The notes under the pieces: model-generated
Told to the model about the DNA's origin: nothing
Seen by the model: only the letters and a program-made list of their open reading frames with translations
The model's database searches: none
From: Diphasiastrum complanatum
Taxonomy: Eukaryota; Streptophyta; Lycopodiopsida; Lycopodiales; Lycopodiaceae
Assembly: GCA_029204225.1 (NCBI GenBank)
Contig: CM055109.1
Span: 566,958-630,957, forward strand
Direction: 5' to 3'
Length of the DNA: 64,000 bases
Program-made: the position numbers and the translations under genes
In this document: in pieces, positions 1 to 10,464 of the stretch
Layout of the letters: every line of letters begins with the position of its first letter
Position numbering within the stretch: the stretch's first letter is position 1

Positions 1-2215
1 TTTGCCTCAGTTTGATGAGACTGTTCCTTTGATAACTTTAGTCCAGGGTCGAGCGGAAAGTGACTTGGTTTGCAGTTGGCCATTCCATACTTTTTTAGCA
101 CGTTGTTGAGATATTGTTGTTGACTGATAAAGATCAGTCTGCTGGGTCGATCTCGTTGGATTTGGATTCCGAGACAATAGTGGGTTGGACCCATGTCAGT
201 CATCTTGTATTCCTGGGCCAGCATGCATTTTGTATCCTTCATAAGATTCAGATTGTTACTGAATAAGAGTGTATCATCTATGTAGAGAGTGATGATGATG
301 AAGTAATCTGATACAGACTTGAAGTAGACATTCGAGTCTGTCGAGTTTGGAATAAAACCATTATCTATCAGAAATGTGTTGATCTTCTGGAACCAGACTC
401 TGGGTGATTGTTTCAGCCCGTAGAGTGCCTTGTGGATTTTGCATACAAGGTGTTGTTGCTTGCCGTTGAGTTTGTATCCCTCTGGCTGCGTCATATAGAT
501 CTCCTCTTCGATGATTCCATTGAGGAAAGCGGTTTGGACATCCATCTGGTGGACTTCAAGATCTCCTGCAGCTGCAAAGGAGAGGAGTAGGCGGATCGAA
601 GCATGTTTGACGATTGGGCTGAAGGTTTCTAAATAACTTAGATCTGGAATCTGGGAAAAGCCTTTGGCGACTAGCTTGGCCTTGTAACGATTTAGTCTTC
701 CTTCAACATCTTACTTTGTCTTGAATATCCATTTGTTTCCGGTCCTTTGGCAGCTCAGTGAGTGTCCATGTTTTATTCTCCATCAGAGAATCGAATTCGG
801 TGTCTATCACTGCTTTCCACTGGTCAGCATTAGCAGTAGACATTGCCTCAGAAATGGTGGTTGGTTCCTGCACAAAGTAGCAGGCCGGATCATTCATGAA
901 TCTGGTTGGAGGCTGTCTGAACCTTTTCGACCTTCTAGGTTGAACTTTGGTTTTCCTGATGTGGGTTGATTCGTTGAGGTTCTGACTCATTGTTTGAGTC
1001 ATCATCGTTATTTAACAGTTGAATCCTTGGATCGAATTTGTCTGGTTGTTCGATCCTTGGGTCGAAATTATCAGCAACTTTCCCTTTGTGGTCGATGAAC
1101 TGTTCTTCCACAAAATTGACATCTCTACTGGTGAATGCCTTCTCGGTATCCAAGTTGTAGAGCTTGTATGCCTTGCGATTTGGAGAATAGTCGATGAAGA
1201 TCGTCTTCCTGTTCTTATCATCCAGCTTTCTTCTTAGATCTTTCGGGATTTGAGCGAAAGCGATGCATCCAAACACTCGAATATGTTTGAGTGATGGTTT
1301 TGATCTTGTCCACACCTCATAAGGTGTCTTGTCATTCAGGGCTTTGGTGATGGATCGATTTTGCAAATAGGCAGGTGTAGTAACAGCTTTTGTCCAGAAT
1401 TTCTTTGGAAGAGAGGCATGGGTCATTATGCTCTTGGCACTTTCGATGAGTGTCCGATTCTTCCGTTCAACTATACCATTGGACTGAGGTGAGTAGCTGG
1501 TTGTATATTGTTGATGTATCTTGTTGGCCTTGCAAAACTCCTTGAATTATGTGGAGATGTACTCTCCCCCTCCATCTATGCGTAGAGCCTTGATCTTCCT
1601 TTGAGTCTAGTTTTTTGTAGACGTCTTGAACTGCATGAAGAACTTGAATGCTTCAGATTTGTTCTTCAGATAGTAGGTTGCAGTCCTTCGAGAGAAGTCA
1701 TCGATGAAGGTTAGGAAATAAAGAGCTCCCCCTGTGGAAGCAGTCTGCATCGGGCCACAAATGTTGCTATGTACAAGGTCAAGCAAGCCCTTGGATGTAT
1801 GAACTGAGTTTGAACTGAAGGGACTCCTAGCATGCTTGCTGATAATACAGCTTTCGCATAGAGAAGTTGGCTTGCTGACTGAAGGCATATATTGTACTAG
1901 ACTCTGAGCTGACATTTGCTGAATACTATTGAAGTTAAGATGGTCAAGTCTGAAATGCCACAACATATCAGTTGATCCAAAGTGGCTGTGTGAAGAGCTC
2001 GATTGTTAGAAGAATAGCAATGGCTGAGTTTGTATAGATAGCCGCTTCTTCTTCTGTAGGCTAGAACCTTTTGGGATTTGTCAAAAATTGTGCAGTCTTT
2101 TGTATCGAATTCGACCCTCCGACCTGAATCGATGATTCTACTAATTGTGAGCAGATTCTTGGTCAGATTTGGAATGTGGAGAACGTTGGACAACAATTTG
2201 ACCTCCCTTCACCTT
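1..2215 (-). pseudogene. Ty1/copia element A: protease tail, integrase and reverse transcriptase (broken)
   Basis: Read on the minus strand, high to low coordinate. The order is protease C-terminus (NVLHIPNLTKNLLTISRI, about 2,196-2,110), GAG-pre-integrase plus integrase start (1,966-1,607; LWHFRLDHLN, LCESCIISKHARSPF, DLVHSNICGP, FIDDFSR), integrase C-terminus (1,426-935; KTPYEVWTRSKPSLKHIRVFGC) and RT to the window edge. The RT active site reads YIDD at 273-284 and is preceded by HKALYGLKQS-like sequence near 420. The Pol order PR-IN-RT is diagnostic of copia. Frames change near 1,930 and between 1,426 and 1,607, so it is not translatable. RNase H and the 3' LTR would lie left of the window. 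The high end stops abruptly at the LTR of copia B, so B probably inserted into this element. The minus-strand gag at 7,258-7,940 may be its other half. Confidence 0.85.
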
Positions 2216-2220
2216 AGATT

Positions 2221-2593
2221 TGTTGGAAATTAAGCCCACAGTTGTCTCCTTGGAATCATAACTTAGACAGCCAATTTATTTGAGGGACTCGCGATATCAT
2301 ACTGCCATTGCTATCTATTTTAGAACTATACTTTTCATTGAATCCATTTTTTAGTAATACCACACACACCATCTCTAATCTCTTTGGTGGACTGTACTCT
2401 TGGTTTTTGAGAGTATGAATTAATTTTTACGATCCTATTGGACAATTAAAACACTTAAAACTATGATTATGTATAACAGAAGCTTTCTATTAGACTGTTT
2501 TTGCATCTAGCAGCTGATTGTAACGGGAGAGCTGTTCCGCAATATTCCTGCTCTCTTCTCCGTTCGCGTTCTTCTATCTCCCTTGCCCCATCA
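2221..2593 (+). repeat. 5' LTR of copia B
   Basis: Starts TGTTGGAAAT and ends CA three bases before the primer-binding site. Length about 373 bp. Its first 65 bp recur at 6,765. Confidence 0.75.
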
Positions 2594-2596
2594 GAT

Positions 2597-2608
2597 TGGT
2601 ATCAGAGC
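2597..2608 (+). other. Primer-binding site of copia B
   Basis: TGGTATCAGAGC, the standard plant copia site complementary to initiator tRNA-Met, just downstream of the LTR. Confidence 0.85.
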
Positions 2609-2660
2609 GTAGCTCAAATAAACTGAGAGATTAAGTTTGTTCTATTTGTATTATTGTTAT

Positions 2661-3960
2661 CATGTCTCATCTTGGTAGCTCTTCATCGTCATCATCCAAC
2701 GAGGCTAGAATCATTGACAAGTTCAATGGTTCTAACTTACATATGGAAGATAAAACTCCGGATGATGTTGATAGATAGAGATCTTTGGGATGTAATAGAA
2801 GGTGCTGACCTGAAACCAGAAGATGGTGATCAAGCAAAGACATGGAAGATCAAAGATCAGAAGGCCTTAGCATGTATCACACTCAATCTAGCCGACTCCC
2901 AAATATTGCACGTTACCACATGCAAGACCTCTAAGGATGCATTAGATTTGTTATCAAATCTCTATGAGACTCATGATGTAACCACCAGATTACATTTTAG
3001 AAGAAAGTTCTTTACTCTTAGCATGTCTGATTCTACTGCCATCACTTCTCACATCAACAGTTTCAAATCTTTATTGGATCAATTATCAGCTGTAGGATGT
3101 TCTATTCAAGATGATGATGCCATTATGACCTTGCTTTCTTTTCTTCCAAAGTCGTATGAACACTTTGTGGTGATGATCGCCACACAACCCGAGCTCACTC
3201 TTCAAAAGGTGATTGGTCATCTTCTTCAAGAAGAAATGTGGAGAAAGACCAGCGACCTGTCCATCAAAGACAAATCCATGGCCCTGTACACCAAGAAGAA
3301 AGACTACTCCAAGGGCAAGAATCAAGTGCAGCAGCAACAACAGAAGCCTCACACTCAAGGTGAGCATGGTGGATCACGCAAGAAGCTTTTCTGCAGATAT
3401 TGCAAGAGAGCCAATCCTGACATCAAGGAGTGTCGTATCCGAATATACAACGAGGCAAAGAAGCAACAACAACAGCAGCCAGACTCCTCCAATGCGACGG
3501 AATTCAAGGAACAAGATACACACTTGTTAACGGTTTACAACAACAACAACGAAGACTCTGATTGCTGGTACCTAGACATCGACGTTACCCAACACATGAC
3601 CTCTCGTAAGGAATGGTTTACCAAGTATGCAGCTTACAACAGAGATCAATTCATCTACCTCGGAGATTCAAGCACCATACGCGTGGAAGAAAAAGAAACA
3701 GTCAAGATCATATTCAATAACGATCTATCTATTTGTGTTCCCAACGTCCTTCACGTTCCTCAGCTATCAAAGAACTTGTTATCAGTCTCTAACATAACTG
3801 ATGAGAGCTACATTGTTACTTTCTCATCTGAGTAGTGTACAATATTCGAGGAAGATACTACTCTGACTACATGCACTAGAGTCGGAAATCTTTACGTACT
3901 CTCTCATTCAGTTGCATTAGCTAGTATCTCTAATGAAAATGTAAATGACAGTACCGTTCT
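2661..3960 (+). pseudogene. copia B gag and protease (frameshifted, key residues lost)
   Basis: The natural start is ATG 2,661 (MSHLGSSSSSSSN). A one-base loss near 2,735 puts the rest in another frame, open to the TAG at 3,833. The Gag body (DLWDVIEGADLKPEDGDQ, ALDLLSNLYETHDVTTRLHF, SFLPKSYEHFVV) matches the UBN2-type copia Gag. The zinc knuckle near 3,394 reads CRYCKRANPDIKEC, with the expected His replaced by Pro. The protease active site, normally D-S-G-A in copia, reads DIDVTQHM near 3,578. The PR tail NVLHVPQLSKNLLSVSNI is intact up to the stop. With both zinc and catalytic residues lost this copy could not process itself. The stretch from 3,836 to 3,960 continues the PR/GAG-pre-integrase linker. 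Confidence 0.85.
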
Positions 3961-5080
3961 GTGGCTAGTCGATTTGGACACATGAATAAAAGGTTACTTT
4001 CTTATATGCGTTGTAATAATTTAGTTGATGGATTGAATTTCCCTTCTTCATTAGATAGGAAATCTTTTTTTTGTGAATCATGCATCTATGGGAAGCACTC
4101 TAGAAGCAAGTTTTCAAAAACACATTTCATCAAAACAAAGCATGTATTGGATCTTGTACATAGCGATCTTTGTGGTCCAATGCCAACTCCGTCCTTAGGA
4201 GATGCAATCTATTTTGTCATTTTCATAGATGACTATTCTAGATGGTCTACAGTCATGTTCATTAAGCACAAATCTGAAGCCTTTGAATGCTTCATGAGAT
4301 TCAAAGCCATGGCTGAGACACAAACATCTACAAAAGTGAAGACACTCCGAACTGATGGTGGCGGCGAATACATCTCTAACGAGATGTCCGACTACATGGC
4401 TGAACATGGTATTAGAAGACAGTTCACCACTTCCTATTCACCTCAATAGAACGAGATTGTAGAAAGAAAGAAACGAGCTCTTCTTAACTCAGTCAGATCC
4501 ATGCTGCATCAAGCACACCTACCTGCAAAGTTCTGGGCATAAGCTACTGCCACAGTTGTTACGTGCAGAACAAATCCAGCACCAAAGCCGTCAACAACAA
4601 GACTCCTCATGATAATTACTAGATAAGATCCTAGGTTTACTCAAATATTTCTGCATATCAGTGTACAGCGGTGATAGTTTGGCATGGGCACAAGCCTAGT
4701 GTCAGCCATTTAAAAATCTTTGGTTGTATATGTTTTGTTCACATTCCTAAACAACTTAGAAAGAAGCTGGATCATAGGACAAATAATTGTATTTTCATTG
4801 GCTATCTTGATGAACATAAAACTTATAAAGTTTATGATCCATCCGCCAATGTAGTATTTGTCTCTAGGGATATAATATTTCAAGAACATACATACTATGA
4901 TTTCAAACAACAATCGATAAACGATGTTATGTCATTTCATCATATTTTACGTAGCATGGATTCTTCCAGCGTTGATGTTCCTTCTATAGAACATGCAGCT
5001 ACAACTACAGAAGCCGAGCAGCCAACAATACCTGTCATCAGACCAGACCAAGCTAGCTCAAGTAGATCTGGAAAAATTTA
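3961..5080 (+). pseudogene. copia B integrase (broken)
   Basis: GAG-pre-integrase (RFGHMNKRLLSYM, CESCIYGKHSRSKF) is followed by the catalytic core: DLVHSDLCGP (first Asp), FIDDYSRW, LRTDGGGEYIS (second Asp) and SPQ-stop-NEIVE (Glu region). TAG at 4,447-4,449 replaces the Gln codon of the usual PQQNG-like motif. The core then loses frame near 4,545. The C-terminal part resumes at 4,671 (WHGHKPSVSHLKIFGC, KKLDHRTNNCIFIGYL) and runs to the TAA near 5,079. Confidence 0.85.
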
Positions 5081-6755
5081 AGAAGAAGCATCATCGCATC
5101 CTGGTCAACCAAATGTCCGCATATCCTCACGGATTTGGACAGTTCCAAAGAAGTATGCATCTCAATCATTCTGGACTTCATCAGAAGAACCAAAGAGCCT
5201 AGCCGAAGCAATTAACTCCAAGGATGCTTTGTAATGGCAAGAAGCTATGGAAAGCGAGTACAACTCACTTTGACGAATCAGACCTGGACACTGGTCGACT
5301 TCCTCACTCACAAGAGAGTTATCGACAACAAGTGGATCTTCAAGAAGAAGATCAACTCTGATGGTTCCATTGCTAAATGGAAAGCACGACTGGTGGCTAA
5401 AGGATTCACTCAAGTCCAAGGAGTGGAATATCAAGAAATTTTCAGTCCTGTCGTCAAGATGCAGTCAATCAGGACTCTGATTGTATTAGCAACCGTAGAA
5501 GATCTCGAAATGCACCAAATGGATGTCAAGACAACATTTCTCAATGACAATGTCGAAGAGGAGCTGTACACCTTCCAACCGGAAGGATTCAAAGTCAAAG
5601 GCCAAGAGCACAAAGTGTGCAAGCTGCACAAAGCAATCTACGGTTTGAAACAGGACCAAGAGCATGGTTCAATAGAATCAACTCTTATCTCATTCAATTG
5701 GGATTTGCAAACAATTCAGCTGATTGTAATGTTTATTTAAAGCATATAGGCACCAATTCAGTTCACATAGCTCTTTACGTAGATGATGCATTTATTTTGT
5801 CTAACGACACTTCTCTTCTGCACACTACTAAGAGTGATCTGTCAAAAGAACTTGACATGACTGATTTAGGAGCTATCCATTCTTTGCTAGGAACTCACAT
5901 TACTAGATCTAGGCTTCAAAAGAAGATCTATCTTAGCCAGCAGACATATCTAAAAGGCATTAGAAAAGTTTCATATGTCTGATTGCAAACCCATTGATAC
6001 TCCAATGGATCCAAGTATAGTATTGACTAAACCTACTTGTGTTGATTCTCGACATAGCGAAGTACCCTTATCATTCACTAATAGGATCTTTAATGTATGC
6101 AATGCTATGTACTAGACCAGATTTAGCATATATTGCTAGCACGTTAAGTCAATTCATGTATAATCCTAGGATCTCTCATTGAAAAGCGTTAAAGAGAGTG
6201 ATGAGATATATTCAGGGAAGTTTAGGTCACATTTTATGTTATGATAAAAATGCTATCGACCCACTCGTCCAGCGAGGCTACTCCGACTCAGATTGGAGAG
6301 GAGCAGTCTCTACCAGAAATTTACATCCGGGTTCTGTTTCTATCTAGCAAGGGGACCAATTTCGTGGAACTCAAGGAAGCAGAAATCAGTTGTGCTTTCA
6401 TCAATAGAGACAGAGTACATCACAATATGCCAAGCTTCAAAAGAAGCTGTATGGATCAGGTTATTACTTCACGACTTACATGACACTCAGTTCAATGCTA
6501 CCACCATTCGATGTGACAACTTGAGCTGTATTTCACTGTCACTAAATCTCAGATTTCATGGCAAATCCAAGCACATAGAAATCCAGTATCATTTCGTTTG
6601 GGAGAAAGTTTTCTCAGGGCAAGTGATCCTTCAACACTACTCCACAATAGAAATGGTCGCATATATCTTCACCAGAGCGCTTCCCAGGATCAAGCATCAG
6701 AAGTTCTTCAACATGCTGAACCTGAAAAAGATACCAATACACCAACCGTGACCTT
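5081..6755 (+). pseudogene. copia B reverse transcriptase and RNase H (broken)
   Basis: RT signatures in order: NQTWTLVDFLTHKRVIDNKW, WKARLVAKGFTQVQGVEY, FSPVVKMQSIRTLI, MHQMDVKTTFLNDNVEEELY, HKAIYGLKQ, then YVDDAFIL (the catalytic YVDD, near 5,780) after a frameshift near 5,650. RNase H shows CTRPDL near 6,110 and, in another frame, GPISWNSRKQKSVVLSS, SKHIEIQYHFVWEKV and FTRALP up to 6,751. Several frame changes separate these blocks. The end abuts the polypurine tract. Confidence 0.85.
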
Positions 6756-6829
6756 AGAGGGGACTGTTGAAAATTAAGTCCATAGTTGTCTCCTTGGAAT
6801 CATAACTTAGACAACCAATTTATTTGAAG
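6756..6829 (+). repeat. Polypurine tract and truncated 3' LTR of copia B
   Basis: AGAGGGGAC at 6,756-6,764 immediately precedes TGTTGAAAATTAAG at 6,765. The next 65 bp match the start of the 5' LTR with a few substitutions, then homology stops. Confidence 0.75.
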
Positions 6830-7257
6830 GATGTCTACAACAGACTTTCGGCTGATCTCTAGCAAAGGGTAACCAATCCCATCATAATTTCAAGTTCAAA
6901 TGTTAAGTTTAATAACTTGAAGTCATTGAAGACTTGTCCATCTTTAAGGACTTCCACAAAACTTGCATTTAGAACAAGTCTGCAGATTTACACTACTTTT
7001 TCAACAGTCTGCAGAAATACACCAAGTGTCGCACAGTTCGCATTTTTTGCACTTTTTTGAAAACTGTGACACTTGCCTTTGACTTCTTCCGTTCAATTAT
7101 TTTGAAGAAGTCAACTTGTTCATAGTTCAACGGTTTAATTATTTTCAACACCTTCGGCTTTTTCACATTTTTCCGAAAAATGTGAAGAGAGAAAATTTCA
7201 GAAGGTCCTCTATTTTTAAGAGTTAAAATTGTTAAAGAATTTGGTCCAGACTGCATG
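6830..7257. other. Non-coding, hairpin-rich spacer between copia fragments
   Basis: No coding similarity. It contains several short inverted repeats: TGTCGCACAGTT with AACTGTGACA (7,016-7,071), TGACTTCTTC with GAAGAAGTCA (7,079-7,112) and TTCACATTTTTCCG with its near complement (7,164-7,192). The words GTGTCGCA and CACATTTTTCCG resemble those in the LTR-like tracts near 8,800, 10,250, 25,550 and 27,050, so it is probably LTR-derived. Origin is inference. Confidence 0.4.
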
Positions 7258-7940
7258 TTGCTCTTCTTGTCAGTAGAGTCTGACTTTGTAGATCTCTTGG
7301 ATCTAAACTTCTGATTTTTTGAATATAGAGCTTAAGGATCCGATCCTGAGCCTGAGGAGGATGCTGATTTTCTGATCTTCTCTTGTAGGAGCAATGAAAT
7401 TACTCTTGATAGAGTGAGGTGCTCCTGGGTAGAAATTGCCATTACCCAGTTTTCGTAGGCTTCAGGTAGACTCGATAATAGAGTCATGAGTGCATCGGAA
7501 TCTTCTATGATTGAGCCAGTTGCAGTCATCTGCTCCATAAGATATTTGAACGTGTTGAGGTGACTCGAAACACTATCTGCGTCAGACATTCTGAGGGTGA
7601 AGAATGTCTTCCTCAGATGAAGCTTGGAAGTAATGTCTCTAATGTCGTAGAGAGTTGCTAGGATGTCCAATGCATCCTTAGCAGTCTGAGCAACACGTAT
7701 GTGGCTGATCTGAGTATTCTTGATGTTGAGGGTGATAATGGCAAATGCTTTGCCATCTCTTAGTCTCCACTTGGTGATGATGACTGCATCACCTTATGGT
7801 TTGAGCTCTGTGCCATCAACGATGTCCCACAGTTCTTTGGCTAGAAGTATAACCTTCATCTTGAATTTTCAAAACTGATAGTTATCTCCATTGAGTTTGC
7901 AATGAGAGAAGAACTAGATGATGGATCCATTCTGGTTGAA
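7258..7940 (-). pseudogene. copia D gag fragment
   Basis: Minus-strand Gag. It runs from a Ser-rich start near 7,930 through CKLNGDNYQF-stop-KFKM (TGG to TGA at 7,869-7,871 in the near-universal FWKFKM motif), ELWDIVDGTELKP, FAIITLNIKNTQ and DILATLYDIRDITSKLHLRK to LLSSLPEAYENWVMAIS, then a second stop and a basic tail (SKNQKFRSKRSTKSDS). Its primer-binding site lies just upstream at 8,061-8,072. No protease follows at the low end, where the spacer at 6,830-7,257 and copia B intervene. Strand and gene order fit this being the 5' half of element A. Confidence 0.8.
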
Positions 7941-8060
7941 TGAGATCGTTGGTAGAAACAACGATTGTTGGAATACTGTTGGTTGCGCGTTTGTTAGAAG
8001 CCGTCTTGATAGAAACAAGATTGATAATTCGTAGTAGAAATGCAGATTACTAAAATGCCC

Positions 8061-8440
8061 GCTCTGATACCATGTCGTGAAATCGTGGGCGTGAGCGGCA
8101 ACGGAAGCTCGAGGATTTGAGCGTGGCGTGTAGGAACGGAAACGCAACAGTTAGCAGCAAAAATATTCAAGTAGAAGAATTCATACAGATTGTGCAAATG
8201 AATAACACAGTAGTGAGACAAAAATTGCACTCTGATTATTATCAACAGTGAGTACAATGGTTTGAAGTAATAACTTCGGCTTGCTGAGCGTGATAATGCT
8301 GGCTACAGAAAAACTCTGATTGAAAGAGGAAATTCAATTAACACACTTACATAGCTTGATTCAGCTAGTATATATATTTACAAGTGTCGAGAGAAAAATA
8401 TCTTATGCCTTAACTGCCATTTACTCCAGTTTTGCATATG
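8061..8440 (-). repeat. Primer-binding site and LTR of minus-strand copia D
   Basis: GCTCTGATACCA at 8,061-8,072 is the reverse complement of TGGTATCAGAGC. The LTR begins directly beside it (TGTCGTGAAATCG on +, the LTR end on -). A TATA-like GTATATATAT near 8,370 could be its promoter. The outer boundary is uncertain; I see no second copy. Confidence 0.6.
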
Positions 8441-8529
8441 TACAAAGTTGGTAACCGCCCTTAGGATATTTGTTTCTCCATCTGTTTTAGGATTAATGAT
8501 AAGTTGGCGACGTCGGTCTGCCAATGTAG

Positions 8530-9040
8530 CAAAAACACAAAAAGCCCGAAGGTGCCCTTTAGACTGAAGGTATGCAAATCTTGAAGGCGCCCTTAGACTT
8601 AAGGTATGTAAATCCTGAAGGTGCCCTTAGATTTAAGGTAGCGAAGAAGGCAAAAAAGGTGAAAAAGCCAAAAAGTGTCTTGCACTATAGGCAGCGAAGA
8701 AGGCGAAGGTGAAATGTCGAAGGTGCCTTAGACTAAAGACAGCGAAAAAACCAAAAAGCCGAAGGTGCCTTTAAAATGGTTTCTAAGGCATTCTGACCAC
8801 TTTGTCGCATTTTTCGTGAAGGGACAAAAAAAGGCGAAAAAGACGAAGTTGTCTTAAAAATGGTTTCTAAGGCATTCTGGCCACTTTGTCGCATTTTTCT
8901 CGAAGGGGCGAAAAAGGCAAAGGTGTCTTAAGAATGGTTTCTAAGGCATTATGGCCATTGTGTCGCTCTTCTTGCTAAGGTGCGAAAAAGGCTAAGGTGC
9001 CTAAAAATGGTTAAGGCAAAAAAAATCTTAAATGAAAAAA
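8530..9040. repeat. Degenerate tandem-repeat array
   Basis: Two unit types. At 8,540-8,760 units of about 35-60 bp contain GCCCTTAGACTTAAGGTA. At 8,764-9,017 there are three to four units of about 75-85 bp, each with ATGGTTTCTAAGGCATT, then a TGTCGC word, then GGCGAAAAAGGC. No coding potential. Confidence 0.75.
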
Positions 9041-9127
9041 TGTGAAGGTCCGAAAACATGTAGTCGGCCTTCAGTTTTCAGGATGCTCATTACTTGAACA
9101 ATTTGTTTAAGGTTGAGCATAAGAAAT

Positions 9128-9795
9128 CTAACAAGAGAGGGGGAGGAGCTCTCGTGCAACGATGAGGAGATGCTGGAAAGGCAGAGAACCGTTATCCACA
9201 TTATTAATGCAATCCGCCAAGAGAGGGCGAAAGCCAGAAAGGAATCGAGAAGACAAAATAGGGGCGACAAGAGCCCAGCTCCCAAGAAAAGATGCAGGCG
9301 CAGAAGAAACCGTAGAGAGAAGACCCACACCTCCACAAGAAATGGTTAACCGAGTCTGGTTCCGAGCTGAAAGGGTCTCGAATCCATCCAAAGATCCTAG
9401 GCCCAAAAGGCGGCCAAGAACATCCATAATAGAGCTATCAAAGGAAGAGAGAAGATGCAAAAAGTCCTGAGTAGAGGAAAAAGTCCGCAGCAGATAAGGA
9501 CGGTGGATAAAGCAAGACATCAAGATGCCAAACGCGACCCGAGTGTCACCCAACCGAGGAAGCAGATCTGAATGAGGAACATCCTCCTGGGGAGCCTCAC
9601 CAAAAAAAGCAGAGCTGAAGGAAGCAGACCCAAAAAGAACACCTAGAATGCGAATGCCATCCGAAGGAGCAAGGAGACCTTGAGGAGGAACAAAGTTTGG
9701 GGGAAGACCTGCTGGAGACCACATTGAACACTTGCGAGGTTGAATAGACAAACCTAGAGAAGCCAACTGTTCAGAGAAATGATGAAATGCAAGGT
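9128..9795 (-). pseudogene. Non-LTR (LINE) reverse transcriptase C-terminal fragment
   Basis: Minus-strand frame reading FSEQLASLGLSIQPRKCSMW, then RILGVLFGSASFSS, MSCFIHRPYLLRTFSS, SFDSSIMDVLGRLLGLG, LTISCGGVGLLSTVSSAPAS and LGSWALVAPILS. The block 'LGL..QP.KC', 'LG...G' and the late 'GGVGL.S....A.....SW' is how the end of RT and the following region look in one non-LTR lineage. It differs from the zf-RVT-type LINE at 14,785-16,478, so two lineages are represented. Both ends are truncated; no poly(A) or target duplication is visible. Confidence 0.65.
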
Positions 9796-10099
9796 GTCGA
9801 AAATAGGATAGATAATGTAATGCAGAAATTTCCTACTTCTAATGCATGACTACGCCTATCAAAAATTGAACAAAGTAGTAGTGATAAAAATTGCCAGTTG
9901 GCTGGTGTCCGCTGGCACGCATTCATCCAGTTCCTTCTCAGAAATTGATTGCTGATAGGCAGTGAAAATTGGCCGTAAATAGTGAGTCTGCATAAATGAA
10001 CTAAAACTGTCACTCTGCAGAAATGAACTAAAATTGCCATAGATGACAATGTGCCAAAAGACGACAGTGTTGGCTCTTTGCGAAAAACCCGACAGTGTC
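9796..10099. other. No gene recognised
   Basis: A short repeated phrase (TGAACTAAAAYTG, around 9,998 and 10,024) and words shared with neighbouring LTR-like DNA are all I see. Confidence 0.4.
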
Positions 10100-10464
10100 C
10101 TTAAATCTCATTTAGAGTAGCCCCACACTTTGCCAGAGTCATTTTTTTTTTATCATTTGAGGCACTTTGAAAAATACGACTCTGCATATTTACTCGTAAA
10201 TCCTGACAGACGAAAAATGCGATAAAGACGACACTGTACTTTTACATGAGGTTCTTGACAAACGACAAATGTCTGGATTGTAGAGAGAGAAAATGCGACA
10301 CTGTTGTCAAACTCCATGTATTTCTGCAAACTGTGTAAAAACACTTGTAAATTTGCAAACTGTGTAAAGACACAAGAAAATCTGCAGAACTGGATAAACA
10401 ATGGATGAGGATTAAAACCGATTAGTCGATTAGTAAGAAGGAGAATAATCCAACACTCCTTTTT
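10100..10464 (-). repeat. 3' LTR (partial) and polypurine tract of copia C
   Basis: On the minus strand a purine tract (AAAAAGGAG, 10,456-10,464) is followed at 10,455 by TGTTGGATTATTCTCC. Copia G's LTR starts almost the same way (TGTTGGATTTATCTCC at 25,359). The interior has repeated words ending in GTGTCGCATTTTC and ACACAGTTTGCA. The low-coordinate end is not defined and the matching 5' LTR is missing. Confidence 0.6.

Larger units (their letters stand above)
2221..6829 (+). mobile_element. Ty1/copia retrotransposon B, nearly full length, decayed
   Basis: It has a 5' LTR, a PBS, gag-PR-IN-RT-RNase H in copia order, a purine tract and the first 65 bp of a 3' LTR. The two LTR starts align closely (TGTTGGAAATTAAG against TGTTGAAAATTAAG, with a shared CTCCTTGGAATCATAACTTA) but similarity ends at 6,829, so the 3' LTR is truncated. 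The left flank is copia A on the opposite strand. No target duplication can be tested because the right end is lost. Every open frame inside is interrupted. Confidence 0.85.

Noticed and set aside
9113-9470. Basic plus-strand frames (Arg/Lys-rich) opposite the LINE
   Set aside because: They are the antisense of the minus-strand RT frame, which has clear family motifs.
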